Under the pieces are notes generated by a model that had not been told where the DNA came from, ran no database searches, and saw nothing but the letters and a program-made list of their open reading frames with translations. Shown here one piece after another: positions 61,050 to 64,000 of a stretch of DNA of 64,000 bases; the first letter of the stretch is position 1, and every line of letters begins with the position of its first letter. The translations under genes were made by a program, and so were the position numbers. This stretch comes from an uncultured Ruminiclostridium sp. (GTDB taxonomy: Bacteria > Bacillota > Clostridia > Oscillospirales > Ruminococcaceae). The stretch spans positions 1 to 64,000 of the forward strand of contig CALXIO010000006.1 of NCBI GenBank assembly GCA_944388385.1. Reading direction: 5' to 3'.

Positions 61050-62451
61050 ATCTGTTATTAAGATTAAATTCCTTTGTGTATGCCTCAAAGTCTATGTAGC
61101 CCTTGTCAAGGTCCACATCTCCGTTTATGCCGGGGACTGAGCCCTTCCAGGAATATTGCCACAGGAAATAGGGGTCATCATAGGCAGGACTGTCGGTATC
61201 CACATGGGCTACCCATACAGGATAATCCTTTAACTGCTCCATATCAAGATAATATGCAAGGAATGAAGCATAGGAATATACCATGGGAACATAGCCTGCA
61301 TTCTTGATTTCCTCACAGAAGACCTGTGTCATGGCGGTAAGCTCCGCCTTTGTATAGCCGTTATTTATATACCAGGGGTCCTCTATATCAAATACAACAG
61401 GGTAGGAAACATCATAATTTCTTATAAGGCTTATAACAAATTTTGCTTCCTCTCTTGCCTGCTCCACATTTTCCGCATAGCAGTAATGATATACACCGAA
61501 GGGTATGTTATTTTGCATAGCCCCAAGAGCATTCTGATGAAAATAGGAATCGTTTGTTACAAGATTGTTGTCATTAAGCCTTCCTCGACTGCTTCTTATA
61601 ATAGCAAAGTCCACCATGCCGGATGCGGCAACCTCTGCCCAGTCAATATCCCCCTGGGCATAGCTTACATCAATTCCGTCAAGCTCAACTCCTGTATGTA
61701 AAAGCATATTTTCAAGGGATAATGCCTTGTCATCATAGGGCTTGCGGTTATCTATAACAATAACATCGCCGCCGTTTGTATAAAGACCCTCAACTCTGAA
61801 TACACAATTTTCATCCAAAGTAAGGGAGCCGTTATTTGTAGCCTTGCCGTTTTTGTTTATGGTAAAGTCACAGTCCACATTTACAACAGACTGATTACCA
61901 AAAGTAAGCTCGCCGTCTACGAAAAATTCACCGTCCGGGAAATATGCCGTATTGTCAAGGGTGGTATTTCCGGAAAAATGAGTATATCCGCCGGAGGAGA
62001 AAAGAGAGCCGGCATAAAAATTTGTATCCCCCTGAAGTGACAGAGAGGAATTATCCTCGCAGTTCATTTTGCCGTAAAGTCCTATAGAGGAGGTATTATA
62101 AGCGGCAAGCAGTCCGTATACCGTCATATCGCCCCTTACTGTAAGCCTGCCTCTTACTATGGCAGAACCGCCGTTTTCAACAGAAAGCAAGCCCTCGGTA
62201 GTAAGGGATGAACCTTGTGTCACATTAAGACTGCCTCCGGGAAGTATGTACATATTGCTTGAAGCAGGAAGGGTAAAGCTGCCGTTTACCGTTACAGGCT
62301 CCTCAATATAATATGTATGATTTTCCGCCGGGGGAGTAGTGCCGTCCCAGGTAAAGGGGTTGTTACTGGCGGCAAAAACCGGAAGATAAAGAGAGCTACC
62401 GGAAAAGACCGCTGCAAGCCCTGCGGCTATTATTCTTTTTTTAATGGCCAT
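61048..62451 (-). CDS. GH25 muramidase with N-terminal beta-repeat region
   Basis: A 467-aa secreted protein. A signal peptide ends near AASNN (about residue 29). Residues about 30-250 are strand-turn repeats rich in Gly, Asn and Ser (for example LTVRGDMTVYGLL, NGSLTLDENCVF) like a right-handed beta-helix. The GH25 domain (about 262-460) has GIDVSYAQGDIDW, FGVYHYCYAENVEQA, VVFDIEDPW (catalytic Asp/Glu) and LWQYSWKGSVPG, so it cleaves the MurNAc-GlcNAc bond. The ATG at 62451 lies 12 bases after GGAGG; a TTG at 62460 is an alternative start. Its role could be wall remodelling or lysis of competitors. Confidence 0.85.
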   Translation of the reverse strand: MAIKKRIIAAGLAAVFSGSSLYLPVFAASNNPFTWDGTTPPAENHTYYIEEPVTVNGSFTLPASSNMYILPGGSLNVTQGSSLTTEGLLSVENGGSAIVRGRLTVRGDMTVYGLLAAYNTSSIGLYGKMNCEDNSSLSLQGDTNFYAGSLFSSGGYTHFSGNTTLDNTAYFPDGEFFVDGELTFGNQSVVNVDCDFTINKNGKATNNGSLTLDENCVFRVEGLYTNGGDVIVIDNRKPYDDKALSLENMLLHTGVELDGIDVSYAQGDIDWAEVAASGMVDFAIIRSSRGRLNDNNLVTNDSYFHQNALGAMQNNIPFGVYHYCYAENVEQAREEAKFVISLIRNYDVSYPVVFDIEDPWYINNGYTKAELTAMTQVFCEEIKNAGYVPMVYSYASFLAYYLDMEQLKDYPVWVAHVDTDSPAYDDPYFLWQYSWKGSVPGINGDVDLDKGYIDFEAYTKEFNLNNR

Positions 62452-62607
62452 TTTCGGCAATCACCTCCAAATTTCTATATCTCTATTTTCTCATAAAATC
62501 ACAACAATGTCAAGAGGAAATAAATAACTTATATTTATTCTTCATAAATATGCCTTTAATATTTTGTTATGACAGCATACTGTCCTTAACGTTTTTTTAG
62601 TAAATTA

Positions 62608-62636
62608 AATGTAATTTAACAAGAACTCGTTACATT
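62608..62636. other. inverted repeat AATGTAA/TTACATT in 380-bp gap
   Basis: AATGTAA (62608-62614) and TTACATT (62630-62636), 15 bases apart, about 120 bases before the surface-protein promoter. Possible operator. The rest of this gap shows only AT-rich DNA and the promoter listed separately. Confidence 0.3.
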
Positions 62637-62728
62637 GAGCGTTAAAATTGAACAATTTGTATAAATTATTTGTTTTATATTATTATAAATGCACAAAGAG
62701 ATAGTTTGATTTATGGGCAAAATGTATA

Positions 62729-62757
62729 TTGAATTTGCCCTTGAAATCAAGTATAAT
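62729..62757 (+). promoter_or_regulatory. promoter of SPETG surface protein
   Basis: TTGAAT, 17-bp spacer, TATAAT, about 78 bases before the start codon. Confidence 0.8.
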
Positions 62758-62834
62758 AAACGTAATATCAGTACAATGAGTTTGAGTGTTGTGCCGATTA
62801 AAAACGATTACATATTTTATGGAGGAAAATTAAC

Positions 62835-63659
62835 ATGAGCATGTTAAAGAAATTATCAGCAGCTGCAGTTGCTACCCTTGTCGGTGCTTCTCTTGTTGCA
62901 GTAGTTGGTGCAGAAACAGTAGGTATCGGTTTCCAGACAAATACTTACACATTCCGTAACCACCACGGCCAGAGCACTTGCGTATTCTGGGATGACACAT
63001 GGTACGAAGAAAATGAAGCAGGTGAATTTGACAACGGTTATGTTGCTGAAGGCTTCACAGTATCTGATGCTACAGTTACAGGCGACGGCCAGTACACAGT
63101 AAAGGTTTCCGGCATTCCTGCTAACAACCTTTCACAGACAGGTGAAAACGTAGGCTTCAACTTCATCAAGCTTTCTTCTGATATTGATCCTACAAAGTAC
63201 CCCGATCTCAAGATCACAGTTAACTCTGTAAAGATCGGCGATACAGCATACGATGTTAACACAACACTTGACGGTGTTGCTGACAACGATGTTGCAGACT
63301 TCTCTATCGAGAATGTAACAGCTGATGATTATTCAGACGAAGGATTTGCTACACTTGAAGGTACTGTAAATGTAAACGTATGGAATATGTACGCTCAGGA
63401 TGGTAGCCTTCTTACAGCTGATCAGTCTGCTGTATTCGGCGATATCGAAGTAACATTCACAGTTGAAGGTATGGTAGAGGGTGCTCCCGCTACAGACGCT
63501 CCTGCTACAGACGCTCCTGCTACAGACGCTCCCGCTACAGATGCTCCCGCTACAGATGCTCCTGCCAGCCCCGAAACAGGTGCTGAAGGTATCGCAGTAG
63601 TTGCAGGTGTTGCAGTTCTCGCTACAACAGCAGCAATCGTTGCTAAGAAGAGAAAGTAA
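62835..63659 (+). CDS. Highly expressed secreted surface protein with SPETG-type anchor
   Basis: A 274-aa protein. Signal peptide to about AVVGAET (residue 28). The central domain (about 29-213) is unrecognised, rich in Asp, Val and Thr with beta-like patterns and one Cys. Five APATD-type units (15-bp DNA repeat, 63483-63557) form a Pro/Thr/Ala hinge. The C-terminus is SPETG followed by a 20-residue hydrophobic stretch and KKRK, a non-LPXTG sortase-like signal. Codon choice matches groEL, implying high expression. GGAGGAAAATTAAC precedes the ATG. Terminator follows. It could be a pilin- or fimbria-like anchored protein (inference). Confidence 0.78.
   Translation: MSMLKKLSAAAVATLVGASLVAVVGAETVGIGFQTNTYTFRNHHGQSTCVFWDDTWYEENEAGEFDNGYVAEGFTVSDATVTGDGQYTVKVSGIPANNLSQTGENVGFNFIKLSSDIDPTKYPDLKITVNSVKIGDTAYDVNTTLDGVADNDVADFSIENVTADDYSDEGFATLEGTVNVNVWNMYAQDGSLLTADQSAVFGDIEVTFTVEGMVEGAPATDAPATDAPATDAPATDAPATDAPASPETGAEGIAVVAGVAVLATTAAIVAKKRK
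63483..63557 (+). repeat. five tandem 15-bp coding repeats
   Basis: Five units of GCTCCNGCTACAGAY (encoding APATD), followed by a partial unit. They vary only at wobble positions. Unit number could differ among strains. Confidence 0.9.
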
Positions 63660-63677
63660 TTATTACTTGAATAAAAG

Positions 63678-63710
63678 ATAAAGGCTTCATACGAAGCCTT
63701 TATTTTTTTG
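63678..63710. terminator. bidirectional terminator after SPETG gene
   Basis: Stem AAAGGCTTC/GAAGCCTTT with ATAC loop and T7. It also serves the convergent partial gene, whose stop lies inside it. Confidence 0.85.
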
Positions 63711-64000
63711 TGTAATTTCCCTTGAAATATCCTTATTTATAATAACTGCCCTTGCGGTAAGGTCCTTTATAAGACAGACCTCACAATGAAGAGGCAGTTT
63801 TATTTTTGTAAGGCGAAGGGTGTTATCAAGGTTGATATAAAGATGTGTGGAAATGAAATTTCCGCTTTTTATATAAAGAAAATGGGGATATAAGATATAT
63901 TCCACCGAACGAAACCTTATAAACAGCCACACAATAACAGCAAGCATTAAAAAAGCTGTTATGGGGTGACCCTTTAAGGCGGTAATAACTACCGGTATAA
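63687..64000 (-). CDS. Membrane protein with PH-like domain, start outside window
   Basis: The minus-strand frame is open to the window edge beyond the ATG at 63947, with no stop in the 53 bases beyond it and hydrophobic residues ending in the TAFLMLAVIVWLFIRF helix, so the start lies outside. The visible part is a membrane segment followed by RSVEYILYPHFLYIKSG and a beta-rich stretch like bacterial PH (YdbS/YdbT, DUF304) domains. The function is unknown. Confidence 0.55.
   Translation of the reverse strand, partial: IPVVITALKGHPITAFLMLAVIVWLFIRFRSVEYILYPHFLYIKSGNFISTHLYINLDNTLRLTKIKLPLHCEVCLIKDLTARAVIINKDISREITQKNKGFV

Overview
The window looks like a low-to-moderate GC Clostridia genome, most likely a gut Oscillospirales/Ruminococcus-type anaerobe. 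The evidence is strong AGGAGG-type ribosome sites, consensus SigA promoters with 17-bp spacers and frequent extended -10 (TGnTATAAT), two perfect CIRCE/HrcA operators, a BioY-type vitamin transporter, a GH3 xylosidase-like enzyme, a C+-type L31, and an ORF style rich in ATA/AGG codons except in highly expressed genes. I see no phage, CRISPR array, transposase or resistance island. It is a chromosomal, mostly housekeeping region with some lineage-specific genes.

Layout. 1-802: end of a 5S rRNA, then tRNA-Lys(CTT), Glu(CTC), Met(CAT), Trp(CCA), Lys(CTT), a complete second 5S and a third identical tRNA-Lys. 880-2733: tandem M15 (VanY-like) lipoprotein peptidases. 2759-4984: AraC-type regulator divergent from an iron alcohol dehydrogenase. 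5080-9031: UvrD-like helicase converging on htpG, which has its own CIRCE. 9228-13950: a topoisomerase IV-type pair with an HD-domain gene between the subunits. 14051-20142: fhs-tsaE-tsaB-rpiB, upp and a GH3 enzyme. 20220-23078: winged-helix protein with a receiver-like N-terminus, then groES-groEL under CIRCE. 23159-31723: two cell-envelope enzymes, bioY, a PrsA-like foldase, a PflX-like radical SAM protein, comM/yifB and a phosphohexomutase. 31883-36738: rpmE, then a response regulator, histidine kinase and fused ABC exporter. 36835-44110: AEC permease, then a NatAB-like exporter in line with a 1284-aa surface protein of ten fibronectin type III repeats. 44144-50659: GtrB-like glycosyltransferase, a degenerate GGDEF-EAL protein, RodA and galactokinase. 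50689-55324: hflX opposite nadB-nadC, a four-Cys mini-protein and a pyrophosphatase-like/Nudix fusion. 55343-58629: a 57-aa unlisted small gene, a pyridoxal kinase, and an ammonium transporter fused to a P-II domain behind a leader attenuator. 58760-61022: an FTR-like protein, thioredoxin and GNAT operon, then azlCD. 61048-64000: a GH25 muramidase with a beta-repeat N-terminus, a highly expressed SPETG-type surface protein, and a truncated PH-like membrane protein.

How parts work together. Stress proteostasis (HtpG, GroESL) appears co-ordinated by HrcA. The nad genes make nicotinate mononucleotide and release pyrophosphate, and the PPase-like/Nudix fusion sits directly behind them. Nitrogen control is suggested by the amt-P-II fusion and a leader whose two A1/G4 hexaloops and overlapping terminator resemble an ANTAR-type antitermination target. 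The FTR-like protein plus thioredoxin looks like a minimal ferredoxin-driven thiol system. Cell-envelope genes (M15, GH25, deacetylase, glycosyltransferases, RodA, Fn3 and SPETG proteins) are scattered throughout.

The strongest leads are the amt leader, the PPase-Nudix fusion, the catalytically dead GGDEF-EAL protein, the FTR-Trx-GNAT operon, a palindrome nested inside a terminator loop, and the CIRCE on htpG. No homology search or folding program was run. Family calls rest on motifs read by eye.
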